DNA from: Mesorhizobium sp. 131-2-1
GTDB lineage: Bacteria; Pseudomonadota; Alphaproteobacteria; Rhizobiales; Rhizobiaceae
Assembly (NCBI RefSeq): GCF_016756535.1
Contig: NZ_AP023247.1
Location: 1,922,501 to 1,986,500 of the forward strand
Direction of reading: 5' to 3'
Length of the DNA: 64,000 nt
Shown here: piece by piece, positions 32,586 through 40,839 of the stretch
Layout: the number at the start of each line of letters is the position of its first letter
Position numbering within the stretch: position 1 is the first letter of the stretch
Notes under the pieces: model-generated
Told to the model about the DNA's origin: nothing
Database searches by the model: none
Seen by the model: only the letters and a program-made list of their open reading frames with translations
Made by a program: the position numbers and the translations under genes

Positions 32586-33971
32586 ATGCAAGCCAAGCGC
32601 AACGGCGACATATCGTTCTGGTATGCGGATATCGGTGGGGTCCCCGCGTACCGGCCGCCCTTGCCTGGCGATATCGAGGCCGATGTCGCGATCGTCGGCG
32701 CCGGCTATACCGGCCTGTGGACCGCCTACTATTTGAAGAAGGCGAGGCCTTCGCTGCGCATCGTGCTGGTCGAGCGCGAATTCGCCGGCTTCGGCGCCTC
32801 GGGCCGCAATGGCGGCTGGCTGTCGGGCGGCTTCTCCTGGTCGCGCGAGAAATATCTCAAGACCTCGACCCGGCAGGGCGTGAGCGCCATGCAGGCGGCC
32901 ATGGCGGGCTGCGTCGACGAGGTCATCCGGGTGGCGACCGCCGAAGGCATCGATGCCGACATCCGCCGCGTCGACAATCTGACGGTGGCCACAAACCCGG
33001 CGCAGCTGGAGCGCGCGCGCGAGGAGTGCGAGACGATCCGCGCCTGGGATGTCGATCCGGACCGCGTCGAGATACTCGATCAGGCGGCGACGCGAGCGCG
33101 CATTAATGTGCGCAATGTCATGGGCGGCTTCGTCGTCCACGGCCAGGCGCGGGTGCAACCGGCCAAGCTGGTGCGCGGGCTTGCCGCCGCCGTCGAGCGC
33201 CTGGGCGTGCCGATCTACGAACAGACGACGGTGAGCGCCATCGCCAAGGGCAGCGTGACGACCGACCGCGGCTCTGTGCGCGCGGAAACCATCATCCGCG
33301 CCACCGAGGGCTTTACGGCCGGCATCTCCGGCGAGGAGCGGACCTGGCTGGCGCTCAACAGCGCGCAGATCGTGACCGAGCCGCTGTCGCCCGAGCTGTG
33401 GCGCGATATCGGCTGGGAAGGACACGAGCTTCTCGGCAATGCCGCCCATGCCTATTGCTACGCCCAGCGCACGCGCGAGGGGCGCATCACCATGGGCGGA
33501 CGCGGCGTGCCCTACCGCTACGGCTCACGCACCGACGTCAACGGGCAGACGCAACAGGCGACGATCGACCAGTTGCACCAGATCCTGACGACGCTCCTGC
33601 CGCAGACGGCAGGCTGCCGGATCGAGCACGCCTGGTGCGGCGTGCTTGGCGTGCCGCGCGACTGGTGCACGACGGTCGGCCTCGATCCCGCGACCCGCAT
33701 CGGCTGGGCCGGCGGCTATGTCGGGCTTGGCGTCTCGAGCTCCAATCTGTCTGGGCGCACCCTCGCCGACCTGATCCTCGGCCAGGATACTGAGCTGACG
33801 CGACTGCCCTGGGTCAACCGCAACGTGCGGCGCTGGGAGCCCGAACCCTTCCGCTGGCTCGGCGTGCACTCGATGTACCAGCTCTATCATCTCGCCGATC
33901 GCCGCGAGGCCGCCGGGCTGGCACACACCTCGAAGCTTGCCGCCTTGGCCGACAGCATCACCGGCCACTAG
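32586..33971 (+). CDS. FAD-dependent amine oxidoreductase (PuuB/DAO-like)
   Basis: A 461-residue DAO-family flavoprotein. The dinucleotide-binding motif is VAIVGAGYTGLWTAYYL (34-50), with SGRNGGWLSGGF soon after and a C-terminal FAD-binding GGYVGLGVSSSNLSGRTLADLI. Gamma-glutamylputrescine oxidase and related secondary amine oxidases have this layout. Its location behind a polyamine-type transporter and PuuR-like regulator supports oxidation of an imported amine. The exact substrate is inferred, and no PuuA, PuuC or PuuD gene is present nearby. Confidence 0.87.
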   Translation: MQAKRNGDISFWYADIGGVPAYRPPLPGDIEADVAIVGAGYTGLWTAYYLKKARPSLRIVLVEREFAGFGASGRNGGWLSGGFSWSREKYLKTSTRQGVSAMQAAMAGCVDEVIRVATAEGIDADIRRVDNLTVATNPAQLERAREECETIRAWDVDPDRVEILDQAATRARINVRNVMGGFVVHGQARVQPAKLVRGLAAAVERLGVPIYEQTTVSAIAKGSVTTDRGSVRAETIIRATEGFTAGISGEERTWLALNSAQIVTEPLSPELWRDIGWEGHELLGNAAHAYCYAQRTREGRITMGGRGVPYRYGSRTDVNGQTQQATIDQLHQILTTLLPQTAGCRIEHAWCGVLGVPRDWCTTVGLDPATRIGWAGGYVGLGVSSSNLSGRTLADLILGQDTELTRLPWVNRNVRRWEPEPFRWLGVHSMYQLYHLADRREAAGLAHTSKLAALADSITGH

Positions 33972-34023
33972 AGCAGTTCGCAATTCCGGACGGAAAACCG
34001 CTGCCGGCTTTTCCCGGAATTGC
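33971..34023. repeat. Palindromic intergenic repeat (GCAATTCCGG type)
   Basis: GCAATTCCGG at 33980-33989 pairs with CCGGAATTGC at 34014-34023, with an inner GGAAAA/TTTTCC pair. It begins at the stop codon of the oxidoreductase (GAGCAGTTCGC). This is a form of the GAGCAATTCC palindromic repeat widespread in Rhizobiales. It could also stabilise or end the transcript. Confidence 0.7.
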
Positions 34024-34031
34024 CTTGATCC

Positions 34032-34400
34032 ATGGAGCCCAACTTGATCGATCTTTCGACTTTCCACGACCTCGCCACGGCCGATATCGGGGCGTTCTCG
34101 CCCAAGCCGACCTCGATTGAAGGAGGTCAGATCGAGGCCGTGCGCTCGCTTTTCCAGTCGCCGGACGGGACCATCGATATCGGCATCTGGGAATGCACGC
34201 CCGGCCGCTTCACCGCCGATCGTTCAGGCTCGTCGGAGATATGCCACATCATCTCGGGACGGGTGGAAGTGAGCCGCGCCGGCGGCGAGAGGCGCGAGCT
34301 CGGTCCGGGCGATCTGCTCGTCCTGCCGCAGGGGTGGAAGGGCGAATGGCTGATCCATGAGACGACGCGCAAGCTCTACATGATCCAGAGCGCCGGCTGA
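34032..34400 (+). CDS. Cupin domain protein (DUF861/EutQ-like)
   Basis: A 122-residue single cupin with the pattern DIGIWECTPGRFTADRSGSSEICHIISGRVEVSRAGG followed by LGPGDLLVLPQGWKGEWLIHE. DUF861 cupins of this size often accompany amine or sugar acid catabolic enzymes and their role is unknown. It starts 61 nt after the oxidoreductase, just behind the palindromic repeat, and is probably the last gene of the amine operon. Confidence 0.88.
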   Translation: MEPNLIDLSTFHDLATADIGAFSPKPTSIEGGQIEAVRSLFQSPDGTIDIGIWECTPGRFTADRSGSSEICHIISGRVEVSRAGGERRELGPGDLLVLPQGWKGEWLIHETTRKLYMIQSAG

Positions 34401-34418
34401 TCGGCGGGCGCCGTCAAA

Positions 34419-36062
34419 TCAGTGCTCGATCGGCCCCTTCGGTGAAACCAAAGCGGTGCCGGCGGTGGTCGGGCGCTCGATCATGCGGCGTACGCGCGGC
34501 GGCTCATCGCCGCTGTGCAGTGCCCGTATGCGCTCGCCGACGACGGCGTCGGCATGGGTGGCCCGCCTGTTGTGGCGGATATATTCCAGCCAGGTCGGCG
34601 TATGGTAGTGCTCGATCCAGACCGCCGGGTTTTCGAGATCGCGCGCGAGTGTCCAGTTGCGGGCGCCGTCGCGGCGGCGGATGCGGCCGCGTTCGGCCAT
34701 GGTGGCGAGGAACTCCGGCACGTCCTCGTCGCGGATGATGTATTCGATCATGATGGCGATCGGGCCGCTGCGCGGCTTGAGGTCGAGCCCCAGATGCGGC
34801 TCCTTGAAACGGTTGAGCGGATCGAGGTTGAGCACCGCGTGCTGCGGCAGGGGCAGGACCAGACCGATGGCGCCGCCCGCCAGCATGCCGATGCTGGCCG
34901 CGATCAGCGCGGTCTCGGCGCCATGCGCGTCGGCGACGACGCCCCAGACCCAACTGCCCAGCGCGATGCCGCCGAAGGTCGCCGTCTGGTAGACCGAGAG
35001 CACCCGGCCGACCACCCAGCGCGGCGTCGACATCTGCACCGTGACGTTGAAATGCGACAGCGCGATCACCCAGCAGGCGCCGCCTACGAGCAGACCGAGC
35101 GCGGTCTGCCAGGCGTGATGGCTGACGGCGGCGTTGAGGGCGCAGACGGCGAAGCCGCCAAAGGCCATGCGCACCATCGTCTCGCTGGTCAGCAATTGCC
35201 TCAGACGCAGGCTGATCAGCGCGCCGCCGACCGCGCCGATGCCGAAGGCGCCGAGCATGATGCCGTAGGTCAAGGCATCGCCCTTGACGACATCGCGCGC
35301 CACCAGCGGCAGGAGCGCCAGCACGGCGCCGGCGCTGAAGCCGAAGGCCGAGCCTCGCACCAGCACCTTGCCGATGTTGGGCGACATGGCGACATAGCGC
35401 AGACCGGCGCCCATCGCGGCGCCCAGCGTTTCGCGCGGCAAGGTTGGCGCCGGTATCTCCGGCTTCCAGCGGAACAGCACGATGATCAGGCCGATATAGC
35501 TCAGCGTGTTGGCGGCGAAGGCGGCGGCGGCGCCCGCGGCGGCAACGATGACGCCGCCGATCGCGGGGCCGACGCTGCGCGTCAGGTTGAAGCCCATCGA
35601 GTTCAGCGCGACCGCCGCCGGCACCTTGGCGCGTGGCACCATGTCGCCGACAGAGGCCTGCCAGGACGGGCTGTTCAGCGCGGTGCCGCTGTCGATCAGG
35701 AAGGTGAAGGCAAGCAGCGTCCACGGCGTGATCAGGCCGAACCAGGTGAAGAGCGTCAGCAGCGCCGAGACGACCAGCATGAAGGTCTGCGCCACCAGCA
35801 TCACCTTGCGTCGGTTGAAGCTGTCGGCGATGGCGCCGGCAACCAGCGCGAACAACATGATCGGCAGAGTGGTCGAGGCCTGGACCAGCGCCACCTGATA
35901 GGACGAGGTGGCGATCGTGGTCATCATCCATGCGGCGCCGACGCCCTGGATGAGACCGCCGAAATTCGACACCAGGCTGGCCGACCATACCGCCCGGAAG
36001 ATGCCATGACCAAACGGCGCCAGCGCCGAGACGCGTTCGCTGTCCGGCTCGTCATCGATCAT
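34419..36062 (-). CDS. MFS transporter (EntS/TMF subfamily) with C-terminal extension
   Basis: A 547-residue transporter with 12 predicted helices in the first 410 residues, and conserved motifs ADSFNRRKVMLVAQ between helices 2 and 3 and LNSMGFNLTRSVGPAIGG. This resembles the EntS-like MFS_3 group of exporters. The last 130 residues (EYIIRDEDVPEFLATMAERGRIRRRDGA and TWLEYIRHNRR) form a soluble ferredoxin-like domain often fused to these transporters. Substrate unknown. Confidence 0.9.
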   Translation of the reverse strand: MIDDEPDSERVSALAPFGHGIFRAVWSASLVSNFGGLIQGVGAAWMMTTIATSSYQVALVQASTTLPIMLFALVAGAIADSFNRRKVMLVAQTFMLVVSALLTLFTWFGLITPWTLLAFTFLIDSGTALNSPSWQASVGDMVPRAKVPAAVALNSMGFNLTRSVGPAIGGVIVAAAGAAAAFAANTLSYIGLIIVLFRWKPEIPAPTLPRETLGAAMGAGLRYVAMSPNIGKVLVRGSAFGFSAGAVLALLPLVARDVVKGDALTYGIMLGAFGIGAVGGALISLRLRQLLTSETMVRMAFGGFAVCALNAAVSHHAWQTALGLLVGGACWVIALSHFNVTVQMSTPRWVVGRVLSVYQTATFGGIALGSWVWGVVADAHGAETALIAASIGMLAGGAIGLVLPLPQHAVLNLDPLNRFKEPHLGLDLKPRSGPIAIMIEYIIRDEDVPEFLATMAERGRIRRRDGARNWTLARDLENPAVWIEHYHTPTWLEYIRHNRRATHADAVVGERIRALHSGDEPPRVRRMIERPTTAGTALVSPKGPIEH

Positions 36063-36248
36063 CCGTGCTGTCCCGCTTCACATGTCGTTGGTCCAGCCGA
36101 CGCGGATGTCCTCTCCGGAGATGGAGCATGGCGACGCGGGGGCGGACCCTTGCTTGAAAAGATTATGCTCCAACAACAGGATAGCGAGGCAAAAATACGT
36201 CCTGGCGCGGCTAAGCCAATGGTCTGGCCGCCTTGGACCAACCGTTGC

Positions 36249-38123
36249 TCAATGCGCCTGCGCATCCGCGGCGGCGGCATGCAGCGCCTGGGTCAGGTTG
36301 TCCGCCGTCTCGCCGCCGGCATTGAGGCGCAGGAACAGTTCCATGCCGACGAGGCGTAGCCTCGAGGCTTCGTCGCGCCTTGCCAGGTCGACAAGGTCGT
36401 CGACGGCAGCGGCCGGCCATTTCAAGGCATCGCGCAGATAGCCGCCGCGCAGCAGGCCCTGGCTGCCCTGGGTGAAGCCCGACGAGATCTCGAAACCGTT
36501 CTTCGGCGCGTAGACGTTCTCGCGCGGCAGGTGCTTTTCCGCGACCTTCTTCAAAAGCCATTTGCCGGTCCTGCCACGCAATTTCTGACGCCTCGGCAAA
36601 TGGATCGCGAAGTCGATCAGCCGGTTTTCGAGGAAGGGAACCCTAAGTTCCACCGAGGCCGCCATGCTCAGCCTGTCGTGCCGGTTGAGCAGGTCCTGCA
36701 GATGCGAATAGAGATCGTAGAGGCAAGCGCCGAGGAAGGCCCGATCGCCGAGCGGCGTCACCGGCTCAAGCCGGTCGAATATCCTGGTCTGGAGGAAGTT
36801 GAGCTCCGGCGACAGCGCCCTGAGCACGAGATTGCGCTCCGAGGCGGAACTATTGCCGGTCGATGTCTTGAAGGGCGCATGGCGCATGCGCCCGAATTTG
36901 CGATCGAGCCAACGCTGCGAACGGAACAGCCGTCCCGGCCATGACCATGCGCGCCAGGGCCGCATGCTTTCGGCCTGCCATTTGTAGCCGCCGAAAAGCT
37001 CGTCGGCGCCTTCGCCGGTAAGCAGCACCTTGACGCCGTCGGCCCGGCATTGTTGGGCAAGCGCCAGAAGCCCGACATGGCTTGCGTGCCAGCCGTCGCC
37101 TTCAAGGTGCCAGACCGCTTTCGGCCACAGCTCGAGGAAGCGGTCCCTGTCGACCGGCACCCGGCGCAGCGGGACGCCGGCGCGGCGGCCAGTCCGCTCG
37201 GCGTTTTCCGCCTCGCTGCGACCGAGTTGGGGATCGACGACATAGCCGTGGATCTCCGGCCTGAAGCGCTTCGACAGCGCCGTGATCAGACCGGAATCGA
37301 CGCCGCCGCTGCAGGCCGTGGCGATGCTGGCGTCGGCGATGCAGTGGATATCGATGCTGTCCTCGATCAGCCCTTCGAGCCGCGCCAGATGCTCTTCGTC
37401 GGAGGTCCTATCGCCGGTGATGCGCGCCGTCTCCAGCACATCGAGGACGTGCCAGAAGCAGCGCTTCTCGATGCCCGCTTCGGTGATCTTCCAGAGGCCC
37501 GCCGGCGGCAGCCGTTCGATGCCGTCGAACAGGCTGTGGCTGGAATCGCGGTGCTGCCAGGCGAGCCGCAAGGTGATTTCGCGTGTATCGATGCGGCGGG
37601 CAAAACCGTCGCTGGCGAGGATCGCCTTGTCCTCGGAGGCGAAGAGGATCCGTGCCTCTGTCTCGGCCACCGACATCGGTTTGATGCCGAGGCGGTCGCG
37701 GGCAAGCCACAGAGCCTTGCCGCGCATGTCGAAATAGGCGAAGGAAAACATGCCGTCGAACAGCGGCACGGCCTTTTCGGGACCCCAATGATGCAGGGCC
37801 TGCAGCACCACTTCCGTGTCGGAGACGCTGCGGAAAATGCAGCCTTCCGCTTCGAGGGTCTGGCGCAGCGACCGGTAATTGTAGACCTCGCCATTGTAGG
37901 CGAGCACACCCTTGCCGCATGCCGTCAGCATCGGCTCGCGGGCGGCGGGCGAGGGATCGATGATGGCAAGGCGACGGTGCCCCAGGGCGAGCCGGCCGCT
38001 GCTCCAGCTGTCATGGTCGTCCGGCCCGCGATGCGCCAGCACCTGCATCATGCGGGCGATGTCCGACAGGTCGCCGGCGCCGATCGGGTCGCGCTTTCGC
38101 CAGACGCCGGCTATTCCGCACAT
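36249..38123 (-). CDS. asnB: Asparagine synthetase (glutamine-hydrolysing)
   Basis: A 624-residue AsnB. The N-terminal glutaminase domain begins MCGIAGVW with the nucleophile Cys2 and has LAHRGPDD and LAYNGEVYNYR. The synthetase domain has the PP-loop ACSGGVDSGLITAL and LLTGEGADELFGGY. It converts aspartate and glutamine to asparagine. Related AsnB paralogs occur in exopolysaccharide or peptide clusters, but none of those genes are adjacent. It closes the non-flagellar block beside fliQ. Confidence 0.93.
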   Translation of the reverse strand: MCGIAGVWRKRDPIGAGDLSDIARMMQVLAHRGPDDHDSWSSGRLALGHRRLAIIDPSPAAREPMLTACGKGVLAYNGEVYNYRSLRQTLEAEGCIFRSVSDTEVVLQALHHWGPEKAVPLFDGMFSFAYFDMRGKALWLARDRLGIKPMSVAETEARILFASEDKAILASDGFARRIDTREITLRLAWQHRDSSHSLFDGIERLPPAGLWKITEAGIEKRCFWHVLDVLETARITGDRTSDEEHLARLEGLIEDSIDIHCIADASIATACSGGVDSGLITALSKRFRPEIHGYVVDPQLGRSEAENAERTGRRAGVPLRRVPVDRDRFLELWPKAVWHLEGDGWHASHVGLLALAQQCRADGVKVLLTGEGADELFGGYKWQAESMRPWRAWSWPGRLFRSQRWLDRKFGRMRHAPFKTSTGNSSASERNLVLRALSPELNFLQTRIFDRLEPVTPLGDRAFLGACLYDLYSHLQDLLNRHDRLSMAASVELRVPFLENRLIDFAIHLPRRQKLRGRTGKWLLKKVAEKHLPRENVYAPKNGFEISSGFTQGSQGLLRGGYLRDALKWPAAAVDDLVDLARRDEASRLRLVGMELFLRLNAGGETADNLTQALHAAAADAQAH

Positions 38124-38270
38124 GGCCTGCCGGCCGCTTTAGTCTGCCGCATGATTTTCGAAGACCGCCTGAGACCAGTGGCGCCCGTACCGCGCGCCCT
38201 ACAATCTAGCCGCAACAGGGCTGCCCGCAAGCCGTCCGGTGAGCAAGGAGCAGGCATTCCGCGTCCTGCG

Positions 38271-38537
38271 TCAGAAGCCGTGCTCGATGCGCTCGAAGAT
38301 GACGTTGGTGAAGGCCGATATTTGGCTGCCGATGAACGGGCCGGTCAGTGCCACCACCAGCATGATGGCGACGATCTTCGGCACGAAGGTCAGGGTGATT
38401 TCCTGGATCTGGGTCAGCGCCTGGATGAGCGCGATGCCGATGCCGACCGCCATCGCAACCAGCACCACCGGCGCGGAAGCGGTCAGCACCGTCCACACCG
38501 CGTACTGGACGATATCGAGGGCGTCGGCCTCGTTCAT
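38271..38537 (-). CDS. fliQ: Flagellar export gate protein FliQ
   Basis: An 88-residue protein with two membrane helices, normal for FliQ, including ALIQALTQIQEITLTFVPKI. It is 23 nt after flgD. FliQ is part of the export gate with FliP and FliR. The next gene downstream on this strand is asnB, not flhA. Confidence 0.95.
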   Translation of the reverse strand: MNEADALDIVQYAVWTVLTASAPVVLVAMAVGIGIALIQALTQIQEITLTFVPKIVAIMLVVALTGPFIGSQISAFTNVIFERIEHGF

Positions 38538-38560
38538 GTTTCGTAACCGAAGCCGGTGGC

Positions 38561-38968
38561 CTAGCTGGCGGGCTTGATCGTGACGCCGGGGCCGACGGCG
38601 ACTTCCGTGCCGTTCTGCAGCACCGCGATGAGGCCGCTGCTGGCCAGGCGCACCGAGGCCACCGTACCGGTGGTCTTGCCGTCGGCGGAGGTGATCGAGC
38701 GGCCGATCAGGGCGTCGGCCTGCGACAAGGCCGAGGACTGCATGATCTGGTCGAGCTTGGTGTTGGTCTGCACAGATTGCTCGACCTGCGAGAAGGTGGC
38801 GAGCTGGGCGACGTACTGCGTCGAATCCATCGGCTTGGTCGGATCCTGGTTCTTCATCTCGGCGATGAGGAGCTTCAGGAACGACTGGTAGTCGACGGCG
38901 GTCTTGGAGGTCGACGTGGTGGTCGAGTTGGCGCCGGTCGGTATGGTGGTCGTCATGTCCACGGTCAT
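38561..38968 (-). CDS. flgD: Flagellar hook cap protein FlgD
   Basis: A 135-residue FlgD scaffolding protein with the conserved N-terminal motif YQSFLKLLIAEMKNQDPTKPMDSTQYVAQLATFSQVEQ. The C-terminal beta part is short compared with enterobacterial FlgD, as in other rhizobia. ATG 38968 is 10 nt after GGAG; a TTG at 38977 is too close to it. FlgD caps the growing hook. The start overlaps nothing but lies 6 nt inside the end of flbT. Confidence 0.93.
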   Translation of the reverse strand: MTVDMTTTIPTGANSTTTSTSKTAVDYQSFLKLLIAEMKNQDPTKPMDSTQYVAQLATFSQVEQSVQTNTKLDQIMQSSALSQADALIGRSITSADGKTTGTVASVRLASSGLIAVLQNGTEVAVGPGVTIKPAS

Positions 38969-38973
38969 CGGTA

Positions 38974-39411
38974 TCAAGCTCCTACGGCCATTGGGCGCGA
39001 AGCGCCCGGAACATCGTCATTGCCGCCCAGCGCGCGGCGTTCGAGCGGATAGAGCGCGCGGATCGCCTTCAGCGCCTCGTAGACATGGTCCTCGCCGACC
39101 ATGCGGTCGATCTGCTTCAGCGCGCCGCAAATCTCAGCGTCCTCGAAGCTCGCCAGCAACATGGGCAGCGAGCGGCGGAACATGTCGCGCGCCTCGGCGG
39201 CCGCGGCCGGGTTCATCAGCATGACCTGCAGGATGAAATAGAGCTGCCTGAGCGGCGTCGACGCCTGGTCGGCCTGGATGACATGGCTTTCGAGCAGGAA
39301 CTGCACATCGTTCATCAGCTCGATCGTGACCTTGCGGTCGACGCGGATGACGGCGCCGTTGATGTAGATCTTCTCGTTCGGCTTCAGCGAGATCTTCAGC
39401 GTGTTGGTCAT
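38974..39411 (-). CDS. flbT: Flagellin post-transcriptional regulator FlbT
   Basis: A 145-residue FlbT with LKISLKPNEKIYINGAVIRVDRK at the N-terminus and YFILQVMLMNP in the middle. In Caulobacter FlbT binds the flagellin mRNA 5' leader and limits translation. Its ATG overlaps the flaF stop by 4 nt. The flagellin mRNAs in this window carry hairpins that are candidate targets. Confidence 0.94.
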   Translation of the reverse strand: MTNTLKISLKPNEKIYINGAVIRVDRKVTIELMNDVQFLLESHVIQADQASTPLRQLYFILQVMLMNPAAAAEARDMFRRSLPMLLASFEDAEICGALKQIDRMVGEDHVYEALKAIRALYPLERRALGGNDDVPGASRPMAVGA

Positions 39412-39755
39412 TGAATGCCGTCCCGGATGATCTGGGACACCTCGATCAGGCCTTCGAAATTGTTGGTGCGGCCCTGGCGGATGTCCTCGGCCTCGCGCAG
39501 CAGCCACAGGCCGATCGAGATCAGGTTGGCGCGCAGCTCCTTCGGCAGGGCGTTGTCACTGGAGCCGAGATCCTCGACGAAGGTGGTCCAGATGCGGTTG
39601 GTGAAGTGCAGCGCCTCGGCCGCCTCGATGGAGTCCTGGCCGACCGCGGCCGCCGCCGACAGCATGTCGATCGAGCGGGTGAGCAACTCGCGCTCGCGGT
39701 CTTTCGCGTCGGTGACGGAGTCGGTCTGGATGTCGGCGTAGGAGAATTGGTACAT
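39408..39755 (-). CDS. flaF: Flagellar biosynthesis regulator FlaF
   Basis: A 115-residue FlaF (YQFSYADIQTDSVTDAKDRERELL and LWLLREAEDIRQGR), required for flagellin secretion or translation and functionally linked to FlbT. It overlaps flbT by 4 nt and follows flgL by 31 nt. Confidence 0.94.
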   Translation of the reverse strand: MYQFSYADIQTDSVTDAKDRERELLTRSIDMLSAAAAVGQDSIEAAEALHFTNRIWTTFVEDLGSSDNALPKELRANLISIGLWLLREAEDIRQGRTNNFEGLIEVSQIIRDGIQ

Positions 39756-39786
39756 CGTCGGGGCTCTGCCGTTCCGGTGGAAGGTT

Positions 39787-40836
39787 TCAGGTCAGGTAGT
39801 TCAGCAGGCTGAGCTGCTGCAGGCGCGCGGTCAGCGCGAAAGAGGTCTCGATATGCTGCGTCAGGTCGGCGACACGTGTCGCGGCCTCGGCCGGGTCGAC
39901 GCCCTCGAGGTCGATGATATGCTTCTCGAACAGGTCGACCTGCGTCTTCATGCGGTCGCTGGCGTCCGAGACGCGCTTCTGGGCGAGCCCGGCTTCGGAT
40001 CGCACCTGGACTATGCCGCCGATTGCCTCGCCGACCAGCGTCTGGGCGCGGCTGACGACGGTGTTCTTGGCCGCGTCGCTGATGTTGCCGGAGAACAGGT
40101 TGGTGACCATGGCCGCCGCCATGGCGAGCTTGCGGATGCCGTCCTCATTGGCGCTGACCGAGGTCTGGGTCGTTTCGTTCAGGGCGATGCGGCTGGTGAT
40201 CTGCTCGTCGGTGGCGTTCGACCAGGTGCCTTGCCAGCCCGAGCCGAGGAACTGCGGCTCGACGCTGGTGGTGATGAAGCCGTCCATCTGCGCGGCGGTG
40301 ATGTTGGCCGCGGCCGGGTCGCTCTGGGTGAAGCCGAAATAGGAGACGAAGGCGGCGTCGAAGGCGGCCTTGGCGGGCGAGCCTGAGGCCGTGAAATCGT
40401 CGATCGGCTTGACGTCGGTGTTGGTGCCGGCGAACAGATATTCGCCGTTCACGCTGGTGTTGAGGATGCCGGTCATCTGCTGCAATGCCGATGCGCCGGC
40501 CTGCTGCGTGATGCTGGTCGAGGAGTCTCCGGACACGGCGCTGGTCAGGGCCGAGAGGAAGCTCTGCGCGACGTCGGAGAGCTGGCCCAGCGCATCCTGC
40601 GTCGATGTCAGCCGGGCGGCGACCAGCGCATTGGAATCGATGATGCCGTTCAGCCGGTCGAGATCGCGCTGGAAGGTCACGGCCTGGGTCGTGCGTCCGC
40701 CGAGCGCCAGCCCGACATCGGCGACCTTGCCGGTCGAAGACTCCTTCGTCGCCTTGACGAGATCGGACTGCATGCGCATCTGCTGGTAGCGCATGGCGTT
40801 GGATATTGCGGCTGAGGAGACGGCTGTCGCTTTCAT
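39787..40836 (-). CDS. flgL: Hook-filament junction protein FlgL
   Basis: A 349-residue HAP3 protein with flagellin-like ends: an N-terminal helix (SSAAISNAMRYQQMRMQSDLVKATKESSTGKVADVGLALG) and a C-terminal helix (ALTARLQQLSLLNYL). It sits between FlgK and the filament. It starts 3 nt after flgK. Confidence 0.93.
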   Translation of the reverse strand: MKATAVSSAAISNAMRYQQMRMQSDLVKATKESSTGKVADVGLALGGRTTQAVTFQRDLDRLNGIIDSNALVAARLTSTQDALGQLSDVAQSFLSALTSAVSGDSSTSITQQAGASALQQMTGILNTSVNGEYLFAGTNTDVKPIDDFTASGSPAKAAFDAAFVSYFGFTQSDPAAANITAAQMDGFITTSVEPQFLGSGWQGTWSNATDEQITSRIALNETTQTSVSANEDGIRKLAMAAAMVTNLFSGNISDAAKNTVVSRAQTLVGEAIGGIVQVRSEAGLAQKRVSDASDRMKTQVDLFEKHIIDLEGVDPAEAATRVADLTQHIETSFALTARLQQLSLLNYLT

Positions 40837-40839
40837 CGA

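Noticed and set aside
34504..36359. Long frames overlapping the MFS transporter on both strands
   Set aside because: Composition is Arg/Gly/Asp-rich and lacks any family motif, while the MFS frame has clear membrane helices.
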